Below are positions 7,970 through 15,190 of a stretch of 31,587 bases of DNA, piece after piece. The stretch's first letter is position 1. Each line of letters opens with the position of its first letter. The notes under the pieces are model-generated. The model worked only from the letters and a program-made list of their open reading frames with translations. It ran no database searches and was not told the DNA's origin. The DNA lies in IMG/VR virus record IMGVR_UViG_3300037451_000142, positions 1 to 31,587 of that record; one strand, given 5' to 3'. Made by a program: the position numbers and the translations under genes. This stretch comes from a virus.

Positions 7970-8746
7970 GTGGAAACTCGTAAAGAAAACGTACAGTTGA
8001 TCGTCACTTTGAATCAGAAGGGCCAGCCGGTTTACGTAAATGGTGCTCCGGCGCTTTTAGAGGCCTCTCTACGCCGTTTGCGGAACATCCTGAAGGGTCA
8101 GGTGCTCCATTGCGAGGACGAGGCGTATAGCCTCTGTAAATCGTTCCATGCTGCGCCGCACCTGCTCGACATGAATGGCAGCCACATCGACGACATCTCG
8201 AAGCTCTATCGTGAAGACAACTGGAGCTACATGCACGACGAAGGTGGTCTGGAGATCGGGCACTTCATGGTCGACTACGCAGGCAGCATCATCAACCTGT
8301 ACGGCATGAAGTCGATGTTCATCGCCCGTGGTTTCGTGAGCCGGATTCACATCGCTCAGTACCATGACGAGAAGGCACCGCCGACACAAGCCGAACTGTC
8401 GGAACATACGCCGCCTGACAGCGTGCCGCTCACCCCGGTGTTCCTGGAACATAACGGCTACAAGCTCGAATCATCCGACTGGGAAACCTTGCCTCATCGT
8501 GCTGGAGGACCGACCTGTGCAAAAATCCGACACACTGTCTGGCGACACAAATCCGCCGGAACGCCCGTTCCACTTTTTCTTGTGGACAATACAACTTGGC
8601 CAGTGGCGTCTGCTAAACGCGACATCGCTCGACGCGGACAAGAACTCAACATCCCCCAACCCAAACCCGCCGCTGAACCCAAGCGAGGCAGCAGCACAGA
8701 ACAGCTCGACGAAATCACCGGCTACCGCCGACCCGTCTGGGGCTGA
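7970..8746 (+). CDS. Unknown protein, 258 aa, 3' end overlapping the next gene
   Basis: I chose the GTG at 7970 because the earlier TTG lies in a terminator stem. Residues 1-180 have normal codon use. They contain a possible helical core (LEASLRRLRNILKGQ) and an acidic patch (YREDNWSYMHDEGGLEIGHF). No known motif was recognised. From nt 8517 to the stop the frame runs under the start of the next gene. There the protein is Arg/Pro/Lys-rich (IPQPKPAAEPKRGSSTEQ) and the codons are less G/C-biased at position three. The real C-terminus may therefore be a tolerated overprint, or the gene may be shifted by an indel or programmed slip near 8500. Confidence 0.68.
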   Translation: METRKENVQLIVTLNQKGQPVYVNGAPALLEASLRRLRNILKGQVLHCEDEAYSLCKSFHAAPHLLDMNGSHIDDISKLYREDNWSYMHDEGGLEIGHFMVDYAGSIINLYGMKSMFIARGFVSRIHIAQYHDEKAPPTQAELSEHTPPDSVPLTPVFLEHNGYKLESSDWETLPHRAGGPTCAKIRHTVWRHKSAGTPVPLFLVDNTTWPVASAKRDIARRGQELNIPQPKPAAEPKRGSSTEQLDEITGYRRPVWG

Positions 8747-9104
8747 TCGTCTGGCAGGTCGGGACGTCGATCACATCAAGCTGATCGATACCACGGCAAA
8801 GTCTGGGGTGGCTGCGTTTGCACCGGACTGGGAGAACGTGAAGGCGTACAAGGAAGGACGGCTCAATGAGCAGTCTTATACCGAACTGTACGAAGACAAG
8901 ATGGTGGAGTCACGTGACATGCATCGCGCAGTGTGGGATCGGCTCTCGATCTATCCCTACTCGGCGTATGCGTGTTACTGTGCTGCGGGTGTCTTTTGCC
9001 ACCGACATCTTTTCGTGCAGCATGCCAAGACGCATCTGGAATCCATGGGCTGGCGGGTCCGACTCATGGGTGAGATCACCAAAGACCACTTCGAAAAACC
9101 TTAG
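8517..9104 (+). CDS. DUF488-like protein with low-complexity N-terminus, 195 aa
   Basis: The GTG at 8517 has a very good ribosome site (GGAGG at 8504-8508), located inside the preceding gene. Residues ~40-75 are rich in Ser, Asn, Pro and Ala. Residues ~90-180 carry a conserved pattern: AAFAPDWENVKAYKEGRL, then ESRDMHRAVWDRL, then ACYCAAGVFCHRH with C153, C155, C161 and H162-R163-H164. This resembles bacterial and phage proteins of the DUF488 type, whose function is unsettled; the CxC...CHRH cluster could bind metal or be catalytic. It lies 9 nt before the RNA ligase gene and is probably co-transcribed with it. An unrelated family sharing the CHRH motif is possible. Confidence 0.75.
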   Translation: MQKSDTLSGDTNPPERPFHFFLWTIQLGQWRLLNATSLDADKNSTSPNPNPPLNPSEAAAQNSSTKSPATADPSGADRLAGRDVDHIKLIDTTAKSGVAAFAPDWENVKAYKEGRLNEQSYTELYEDKMVESRDMHRAVWDRLSIYPYSAYACYCAAGVFCHRHLFVQHAKTHLESMGWRVRLMGEITKDHFEKP

Positions 9105-9113
9105 AGAAAAACA

Positions 9114-10511
9114 ATGCCGTTCGTAAAAGAAGAAACGCGGGCACTGGCCCGGATCGTGACCATCGACGAAATCAAGCCGATCAAGAAAGCCGACCGCCTC
9201 GAGATTGCTGTCGTGGGTGGTTGGGAATGTGTGGTCGCCAAAGACTTGTACAGGGTTGGTGATCTCGCTGTCTACTTCGAGATCGATGCAGCTGTTCCGC
9301 TTGATAGTCCGGTCTGGGGTGACTTCGATAAGAAGTACCTGCTGGTGAAGAAGGACATGGAAAACGGCGAGAAGGAATACGCCGTGATCAAGACACTCAA
9401 GCTGCGCTCAACGCTCTCGCAGGGTCTGCTTATGCAGATCAAGAACCTGGACTACCTGGGTAGCAAGATGGCGGCGCTTTCGCCCGACATGGATATCACG
9501 CGCGATCTCGACGTCATGAAGTACGTGAATCCGGTCGAGTACAAGCAATACCTGCGTCGACTCGCTGAAGAGTCGGGTGCCAACGGTGGTCGCAACACCA
9601 ACAGCTGGTGGTGGAAGCTGCGCATGCGTTTGATCAAGGGTATCCTGGTCGACGGTCTGCAAGACTTCCCGCGCGGTCACGTGAAGTCCGATGAAGAGCG
9701 TGTGCAGAACCTGAACAAGGAATACGCACGGCTGGTGGAAGAAGGTGACGACTGGGAAGGTTCGGTCAAGCTCGATGGCGAGTCGGCGATGGCCTATCAG
9801 GATCTGGACAACGGCTCCATCGGTCTGGCTCAGCGCAACTTCTCGCTGCGTACGGAATCCGTGCCTTACACGCGCAAGGAATCGTTCCGCGTCTACCTGT
9901 CAGACTGGATGCGTTTCGTACCGCGTCGTCTGCGTGGTGGTGCCTGTCCGGTGCCGACCTGGAAGACCGAGTACGATCCGAAGTGTGTGCCGCTCGTGCG
10001 CTGGATGATCAACAACGACATCCCCATCAAGCTGAAGGCGCTCAACAAAGCGCTGATGATGGACGTGTCGGTTGCCAAGGGTATCGGGTTGGAATTCGCC
10101 CATGGCAAGATCGTCGCAATCCAAGGCGAAATGGTTGGTCCGAGCTTTAACGGTGACGCAGAGGGTTTTCCGGTCAATCAGTTCTTTGTGTACCGCGCCT
10201 ACGGCAATGGTACCTACCGGTTCACGCCGGATGAAACCAAAGCGATTGCCAAGTACCTGGAGCTAACCTACATCCCGGTTGATCCGAAGCTCGAACGCGT
10301 GAAGTTGCCTGCGGAGATGAAGGAACTGCTGAAGTGGGCGGATGGTCCGACAGCACTCTGGGCGAACCCTGCCAAGGATGCGCCGGGCAAACTGCGCGAG
10401 GGTCTGGTGATGAAGAACCACGTCACCGGTCAGTCGTTTAAGGTCATCTCCAATAAGTGGCTGGAAAACCAGCCGCTGGAAGAAGACGAAGCCGAAGTCG
10501 AAACAACCTAA
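9114..10511 (+). CDS. ATP-dependent RNA ligase (DraRnl / Rnl5-like)
   Basis: The 465-aa protein has the nucleotidyltransferase ligase motifs in order. Motif I is VKLDGES with K219 as the adenylated lysine. A motif Ia-like LAQRNF lies at 238-243. Motif III is QGEMVGP (337-343). Motif IV is REGLVMKN (428-435) with E429. Motif V is SFKVISNKWL (441-450) with K443. The N-terminal ~110 residues (ALARIVTIDEIKPIKKADRL onward) look like the OB-type domain of the Deinococcus DRB0094/Naegleria Rnl5 family, which seals 3'-OH/5'-phosphate nicks in RNA. No polynucleotide kinase/phosphatase partner is in this window. The ribosome site is weak (AGAGAAA). Repair of tRNA or mRNA cut by host defences is an inferred role. 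Confidence 0.9.
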   Translation: MPFVKEETRALARIVTIDEIKPIKKADRLEIAVVGGWECVVAKDLYRVGDLAVYFEIDAAVPLDSPVWGDFDKKYLLVKKDMENGEKEYAVIKTLKLRSTLSQGLLMQIKNLDYLGSKMAALSPDMDITRDLDVMKYVNPVEYKQYLRRLAEESGANGGRNTNSWWWKLRMRLIKGILVDGLQDFPRGHVKSDEERVQNLNKEYARLVEEGDDWEGSVKLDGESAMAYQDLDNGSIGLAQRNFSLRTESVPYTRKESFRVYLSDWMRFVPRRLRGGACPVPTWKTEYDPKCVPLVRWMINNDIPIKLKALNKALMMDVSVAKGIGLEFAHGKIVAIQGEMVGPSFNGDAEGFPVNQFFVYRAYGNGTYRFTPDETKAIAKYLELTYIPVDPKLERVKLPAEMKELLKWADGPTALWANPAKDAPGKLREGLVMKNHVTGQSFKVISNKWLENQPLEEDEAEVETT

Positions 10512-10525
10512 TACAACTGGAGTCA

Positions 10526-10705
10526 ATGATGCGATTGAGCGTAGTGAGCGATGTAGTCAAGCTGTATCCCGGTTTGGCTGATACCAACGGAAGTAAGCGT
10601 TGGCTGGTGTTTCACATTGAGCTGCACAAGAAGTACCGGCTCGGCTGGGCCACCTTGACTGACATGCGCTTCATGGCTGAATGCATAATTGGCGCTGGGA
10701 TGTAG
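10526..10705 (+). CDS. Small hypothetical protein, 59 aa
   Basis: ATG at 10526 (or the adjacent ATG at 10529) follows CTGGAG and lies 14 nt after the ligase stop. The protein is basic and compact (LVFHIELHKKYRLGWATL) with no known motif. A strong hairpin ends the unit 20 nt downstream. It is the last gene of the 6828-10705 + strand stretch; a role linked to the ligase is only suggested by adjacency. Confidence 0.6.
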   Translation: MMRLSVVSDVVKLYPGLADTNGSKRWLVFHIELHKKYRLGWATLTDMRFMAECIIGAGM

Positions 10706-10721
10706 TCGTTGAATCGACGGC

Positions 10722-10756
10722 ATAAGACGGGGACCTTCGGGTCCCCGTCTATGACG
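10722..10756. terminator. Bidirectional UUCG hairpin with TATG tails on both sides
   Basis: AGACGGGGACC (10725-10735) pairs with GGTCCCCGTCT (10740-10750), an 11-bp stem with a TTCG loop. The right flank reads CTATGACG on the + strand; the left flank CATAAG reads CTTATG on the - strand. It separates the convergent genes ending at 10705 (+) and 10784 (-). Confidence 0.8.
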
Positions 10757-10783
10757 TTCTTTCTTTTTTGGCCTAAATCAGGC

Positions 10784-11701
10784 TTAGAACGTAACGGTCG
10801 CGGTGAGCGTGTCCGAACCGGTCAGACCGGAACGAACCAGATCAGCACCAGCAGCCGTGTCCAGCACGTTCTGGTTGTAGCTTGCGCCAGCAGCCTGAAC
10901 GTCAGCCGCGATCTGGTCAACGAACGGAGCACGTTCGTACGGATTCGCGCCCGTGATGTTGATGCCGTTGAGCAGCATCTGGCAGAATGCGTCGACACCC
11001 AGACCGAACTGGGCGATACCGGCGAATTCCACGTCGTAGGCCACGATTTCGCCACCGGCGTTCAGGTCGCGCTGACCCGTCACTTCGCCCGAGCTCTTCG
11101 GGAACATGTTCGTCACCAACCAGGACTTGTTGATCTTGGTGTGGGTCGGATCGGGTTCCAGGAACGCGACGGTCATCGTGTAACGGTCCGGCAGCATGTC
11201 CGTCACGTTGTTGCCCGCGATCGTGTTGATCGAGGCGACCTTCGAGTTCGGGTCCATGATACAGTACTGAATCCAACCGCGCAGGAAGCGGTTGATCGGC
11301 ATACCGTACTTTTCGTTCCAGCGGAACTGCGGCTGGGAACGGCTTTCCTTCACGTCCGTGAATTCTTCCTGGACTTGACCACCACCGCCGACGGGGTTGC
11401 CGTCGACCGTGTCCACCGTGAGGGTGGATTGCAGGCCGGTGATCGAGAGCGGGTGCAGCTCGACCAAGGCGCGCAGCGTACCGACCCAGTAATCCGGGTT
11501 CGGCAGATCCGAGAAAGCGGTCGGTGCTTCGACCAGCAGCGCGATCAGGTTGCGGCGAACGTACGCTTGGTTACCGACCCATTCGGTCAGGTCCGGTGCG
11601 TAACCCATCTGACCCGAGAACTGCAAGTCAGCGATGGGAATGTTCACGCCTTGCCCGAACGCATAGCCATCGGGCATCAGCGTTTGTGCGATACGGCTCA
11701 T
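10784..11701 (-). CDS. Contractile tail tube protein (phiKZ gp30-like)
   Basis: The 305-aa product lies directly downstream of the sheath gene on the same strand, the usual sheath-tube order. Length and overall pattern fit the phiKZ-type tube protein (about 290-300 aa, mainly beta). It has an N-terminal MPDGYAFGQGVNIPIADLQF and a Gly-rich segment (VGGGGQVQEEF). A beta-rich half (YTMTVAFLEP, AYDVEFAGIAQFGLG) and a Ser/Thr-rich end (GLTGSDTLTATVTF) follow. Hexamers of it would form the inner tube through which DNA passes. GGAG precedes the ATG. It should be among the most abundant virion proteins. The assignment rests on position, size and remembered similarity, not a motif. Confidence 0.8.
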   Translation of the reverse strand: MSRIAQTLMPDGYAFGQGVNIPIADLQFSGQMGYAPDLTEWVGNQAYVRRNLIALLVEAPTAFSDLPNPDYWVGTLRALVELHPLSITGLQSTLTVDTVDGNPVGGGGQVQEEFTDVKESRSQPQFRWNEKYGMPINRFLRGWIQYCIMDPNSKVASINTIAGNNVTDMLPDRYTMTVAFLEPDPTHTKINKSWLVTNMFPKSSGEVTGQRDLNAGGEIVAYDVEFAGIAQFGLGVDAFCQMLLNGINITGANPYERAPFVDQIAADVQAAGASYNQNVLDTAAGADLVRSGLTGSDTLTATVTF

Positions 11702-11747
11702 GTAAAACTCCTGTTCTTAAAGGCTAACAGCTGAATGGATTGTGACT

Positions 11748-11780
11748 GCGCAGGAGGTGTGAGCCCCCTGCGCCTTATGC
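11748..11780. terminator. Hairpin between sheath and tube genes
   Basis: GCGCAGGAGG (11748-11757) pairs with CCCCCTGCGC (11764-11773) with one A/C mismatch and a 6-nt loop. On the + strand it is followed by CTTATGCCG. Both flanking genes are on the - strand, where the hairpin is followed only by AGTCACAATCC. It may reduce read-through, stabilise an mRNA end, or stop antisense transcription. Confidence 0.5.
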
Positions 11781-11782
11781 CG

Positions 11783-13921
11783 TTAGGCCGCCACTTGCTG
11801 ACCCGGCGTGGTGGTGAGATCCGTCGCGCGGTTAGCCTGGATGATGAGCGTCTGCACCGTCGGCATGTTGTTCGCGTAGATCTGCAGCATCAGCGTCCAG
11901 CTGTAGCCACGGGCCTGGTCCGCATCCGTGTAGTACGTCTTCGGGATGATGGTGAACCGGCTGTCGAAACGCTGGTTGGTCTGGTTAATCGCTTCCTTGT
12001 TCACGCGGTCGACCAGCTGGCTCTGGGTGAGCTTGCTGTTACCCGAGAACTTCTTGCGGATGCGTTCGCCGACCTTTTCCAACTCCACACAACCCATGGC
12101 TGTGAAGAAGCTGGTGAGCACCGACGTGTCGTTGTTGTACACCGTCTTGAACGCCGGGAAGTAGTACGAACGACGACCGTACGCTTCCACCCAGACGAGG
12201 CCGTTGTCCCAGTCCTGGTTGCGAACCGTAGCAGGCGTGAACACAACGTTGATGTCGGTCATCAGCGTCACTTGGTTCAGCGGGTCTTGGTCGAACGAAT
12301 TCGCCGACTTCCACACACCGTCACCCGAACCCATGTAAGCCGCGGCCTTCGCTGCGAACTCGATGGTCATCGGCAGACGCTGGTTGTACGTGCTCGAGAT
12401 GAGCGTACCCGAACGACCGATGATCATGCCGCGCATCGTAGCCGTACCGAAGTAGTCCGACTCCGGATACATCTGCAAGCGCGTACGCAGTGCGATCGCC
12501 AGTGCCGACTCTTGTGCTGCCGTGAGCGGCGTGATGGCGTTGGCCACCGTATCGTGCGTGGCGAGCACGACGAACGTGTCCTTGCGCACCGAGATGAACT
12601 GGCACAGATCGTACTTCGTCTGCAACGGGAAGCCCGTGTCGTACATGATCGACTCGGGATACGTCGCCATGTCCTGCAGATACGAGTTCGGATCGGCGTA
12701 GCCAGCCACTGCAGCCGACACCAGCGTCGCGAACGACAGGTCGCTCATCGTACCGTCGCCACCGCCCGATGCGTACACCGTGGTGTTCTCGGTGAAGCGC
12801 GTTGCGTTACCAGCGGACGTGATCACCTGGAAGGTGTGGTACGGCACGTTCTGCGAGCTCACGCCCGACAGGAAGTTGAACAGCCACTGTTCGTTGGCAG
12901 CGCCCGTGAAGTCACTGAACGAATCTGCGTGCGGGAATTCCGCCGCGTAGAACTGTTGCAACAGCGTGGCGATGTTCGCGTCGTAGACACGCAGCACACC
13001 AAACGGACCCCAGGTCGGCGGGTTGCCGCCTTGTGGGTTCAGGTTCTGGTAAGCCTGGATCAGACGGTCGCCGATGTACAGCTGTTGCGTCGTGTTCTTG
13101 TCGATGGTCTTCGGCTTGAACGTCAGGTCGTAGTACTGCGAACCGTCGTTGCCTGCGACCACTGCTGCCGTGCCGCTGTCCGAAGGCTTCTGCGCGAACG
13201 CGAAGCGGAACGGATAGACACCTTCGTCCGTGATGTACGAGTCGTTGATCGGCGTGCTCGAAGCCGACGTCGGAGCCCACATACGGAAGCCGTTCCAGTT
13301 GCCTGCTGCGCCGACGTGCGACACTTGCAGGTCCATGATCGGGTAACGCGTCGATTGGCCACCTTGCCCGTCGGTGAGATCACCCACGACTTGCGTACCA
13401 GCGCCGACCAACGAGTTGCCGTCTTCATCCGGCTGGATGTACTGCGTGACCCACTTGACTTGGAAGCCAGCGAGGGTTGCACCCTGGCCAGTTACCGGCA
13501 CGGGGTCGCCGTTCGTGTCGAGCTTGATCGAGCCGTCGGCATTACGAACGTAGTCCGTAACTTGCGTGCCCAGCACGTCCAGATACACGCGCAGGTTTGC
13601 ACGCGGCGCGGCATCCGCCGGGATCACGCGCTCCACCATGTACTGGTTCGCGGCCGGGTTCAGCGCGTTGACCACCAGAGCCGTCTGGTGGTTGAAGTAC
13701 GGCTTGAGCGGATCGAACGTGTCAGCGCCGAACATTTGCGTCGCCGAATCACCTACGACCAGTTGCGGCTGGTTCGGGCCAGGGCCAGTCTGTGCGTACA
13801 GATAGACCTTCGCCAGGTGAGTCGGAAGGGATTCCGGAGTCGGAACCAACGCTCGGGTGCTGTTATCTTGCACACCGAGGAAGTTCGTCATCGGAGCGGC
13901 GTTGATAATTGCATTCGCCAT
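11783..13921 (-). CDS. Contractile tail sheath protein (phiKZ gp29-like)
   Basis: At 712 aa this fits the large tail sheath of phiKZ-type phages (about 700 aa). It lies immediately upstream of the tube gene on the same strand. The N-terminus is MANAIINAAPMTNFLGVQDN; the C-terminal ~110 residues (KSVKEAINQTNQRFDSRF-like region, then YTDADQARGYSWTLMLQIYA and MPTVQTLIIQANRA) look like the conserved alpha/beta C-terminal sheath domain that interlocks subunits. The middle holds beta-rich insertion domains. The sheath contracts around the tube to drive infection. AAGGAA precedes the ATG. Codon use is strongly biased, as expected for an abundant protein. It is divergent from the virion gene starting at 14218. 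Confidence 0.86.
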   Translation of the reverse strand: MANAIINAAPMTNFLGVQDNSTRALVPTPESLPTHLAKVYLYAQTGPGPNQPQLVVGDSATQMFGADTFDPLKPYFNHQTALVVNALNPAANQYMVERVIPADAAPRANLRVYLDVLGTQVTDYVRNADGSIKLDTNGDPVPVTGQGATLAGFQVKWVTQYIQPDEDGNSLVGAGTQVVGDLTDGQGGQSTRYPIMDLQVSHVGAAGNWNGFRMWAPTSASSTPINDSYITDEGVYPFRFAFAQKPSDSGTAAVVAGNDGSQYYDLTFKPKTIDKNTTQQLYIGDRLIQAYQNLNPQGGNPPTWGPFGVLRVYDANIATLLQQFYAAEFPHADSFSDFTGAANEQWLFNFLSGVSSQNVPYHTFQVITSAGNATRFTENTTVYASGGGDGTMSDLSFATLVSAAVAGYADPNSYLQDMATYPESIMYDTGFPLQTKYDLCQFISVRKDTFVVLATHDTVANAITPLTAAQESALAIALRTRLQMYPESDYFGTATMRGMIIGRSGTLISSTYNQRLPMTIEFAAKAAAYMGSGDGVWKSANSFDQDPLNQVTLMTDINVVFTPATVRNQDWDNGLVWVEAYGRRSYYFPAFKTVYNNDTSVLTSFFTAMGCVELEKVGERIRKKFSGNSKLTQSQLVDRVNKEAINQTNQRFDSRFTIIPKTYYTDADQARGYSWTLMLQIYANNMPTVQTLIIQANRATDLTTTPGQQVAA

Positions 13922-14217
13922 TTCGCGATTCCTTAGTTGAATGGTATGGTTTCGAAGACGATGCTAAACATCCTGGCGTCCTCTGGTGAGGCTGACCCTA
14001 TCCCTCCATTCAGTTGGTCAAAACACCAGCCTGCAGGAAAATGTCAGTCATAAGTATTTAAAATTTATTGCGCCGAGGGTTGCTACGCGAGGTCAACAAG
14101 AGCGCTGAGAAACAGCATGTAGCTGCTCGAGTAAAAATCGCCATAGGATGGCGGTAAGTTTTCACACGAATCACACACAATCTTCCGGTCTTAGGACCCA
14201 ACTACCTGGGATGAACC
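13922..14217. promoter_or_regulatory. Divergent intergenic region between sheath and next virion gene
   Basis: This 296-nt stretch lies between divergent genes and has no convincing gene. It must hold promoters for both. An AT-rich core (TAAGTATTTAAAATTTATTG, around 14048-14070) includes CTTATGAC when read on the - strand, a TATG element like phiKZ late promoters. A small perfect hairpin CGCCAT-AGG-ATGGCG lies at 14139-14153, about 65 nt before the + strand ATG. The exact start sites cannot be read from sequence. Confidence 0.45.
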
Positions 14218-15150
14218 ATGAGTATTTTCCGTTCGGCCTACGATACCAAGGCCTGCGAGGGCTTTGCAGTCGACAAGCTTCTCAGTGAAATCAAGAAGTC
14301 GATGACCTTGGGCTGGCTGAGCCCGGTGCCGGATACGTCGATTTTGCGCATCGACGGCAGCGATACGCTCTCTTCGAGCATCCCGTCGTTCATGCATCCG
14401 ATCGTGATCGAGACCCAGTACGAAGGCGGTCAATCATCCTTCATACAGCTCGCGATCGACGCACGTCCCTACGGTAAGTGGGACCAACACCAACGTCAGT
14501 TCGCAGTGCGTAATGGCATCGAGTACGACCTGCTGGTGTTCCGGGCGAAGCTCAATTCGATCTGGATCAGTCATCCGGCTCAGATCCTGCGTGATGTTTC
14601 GCCGCTGCCGATGAGCGTGTTCTGCTCGTGGATCAGCGAGAACGTAGCACGTCGGTTTGCGCTCGATCCGGCTGAACAGATGAAGCTGGCGATCCTGTCG
14701 GGCTTGCTGTATCAGTCGAACTTCACCGACATGCAGGACCTGGTCGAGCGCGACAAGCTGCGCATGGTCCAGTCGATCGTGAAGGCAACGCGTGCCAATG
14801 CACAAGACGTGCTCGATGTGCTGGATCAGTTCACGGCACCGTTGTCCGGCATCAAGGAGTTCTGCACACGCGCTCAGGAAGTCACGGGCTCAGTGCGTTT
14901 GAATGACCTGAACGTCGGCGTGCTGATCGGCATTCTCGGCAAGACGTGGTACAGCGCCAGCGCGGCTGAGCTGCTCTTCGTGGCGCTGGAACATCCGCCG
15001 ACCTGGCTCGCGATCATGATGGCAGCTGCCCAGGAGCGGACTTTCAAGAACTCGCAAATCACGAAGATCGCTGAGCGTCAATCCACGGCTGCCAACAAGC
15101 AATTCGCGACGGCCCTGGTGAACCTGGTCAATGTGACGTCGGGCAAGTAA
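14218..15150 (+). CDS. Putative virion protein (phiKZ gp28-like), 310 aa
   Basis: The ATG at 14218 follows ACCTGGGATGAACC. The protein begins with a mixed alpha/beta region and has helical segments in its second half (DLVERDKLRMVQSIVKATRAN, then ELLFVALEHPPTWLAIMMAAAQERTF). It heads a three-gene + strand set placed between the sheath and terminase genes. From memory, the same order in phiKZ is gp29, gp28, gp27, gp26, gp25. No catalytic motif is seen. A tail- or head-completion role is inferred from that synteny. The hydrophobic LFVALEHPPTWLAIMMAAA stretch contains Glu, His and Pro and is probably not a membrane span. Confidence 0.75.
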   Translation: MSIFRSAYDTKACEGFAVDKLLSEIKKSMTLGWLSPVPDTSILRIDGSDTLSSSIPSFMHPIVIETQYEGGQSSFIQLAIDARPYGKWDQHQRQFAVRNGIEYDLLVFRAKLNSIWISHPAQILRDVSPLPMSVFCSWISENVARRFALDPAEQMKLAILSGLLYQSNFTDMQDLVERDKLRMVQSIVKATRANAQDVLDVLDQFTAPLSGIKEFCTRAQEVTGSVRLNDLNVGVLIGILGKTWYSASAAELLFVALEHPPTWLAIMMAAAQERTFKNSQITKIAERQSTAANKQFATALVNLVNVTSGK

Positions 15151-15157
15151 GAACTAT

Positions 15158-15173
15158 CGCCCCACACGGGGCG
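15158..15173 (+). other. Short leader hairpin
   Basis: CGCCCC (15158-15163) pairs with GGGGCG (15168-15173) around ACAC. It lies between the stop at 15150 and the next ATG at 15191 and lacks a T-run or TATG tail, so it is more likely an mRNA processing or translation element than a terminator. Confidence 0.4.
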
Positions 15174-15190
15174 AGCCACCTGAGGCAGAT

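Noticed and set aside
11735-13936. 733-codon + strand open frame opposite the sheath gene
   Set aside because: Arg/Val/His-rich antisense shadow of a highly codon-biased gene; the - strand frame has the structural-protein composition and a ribosome site.
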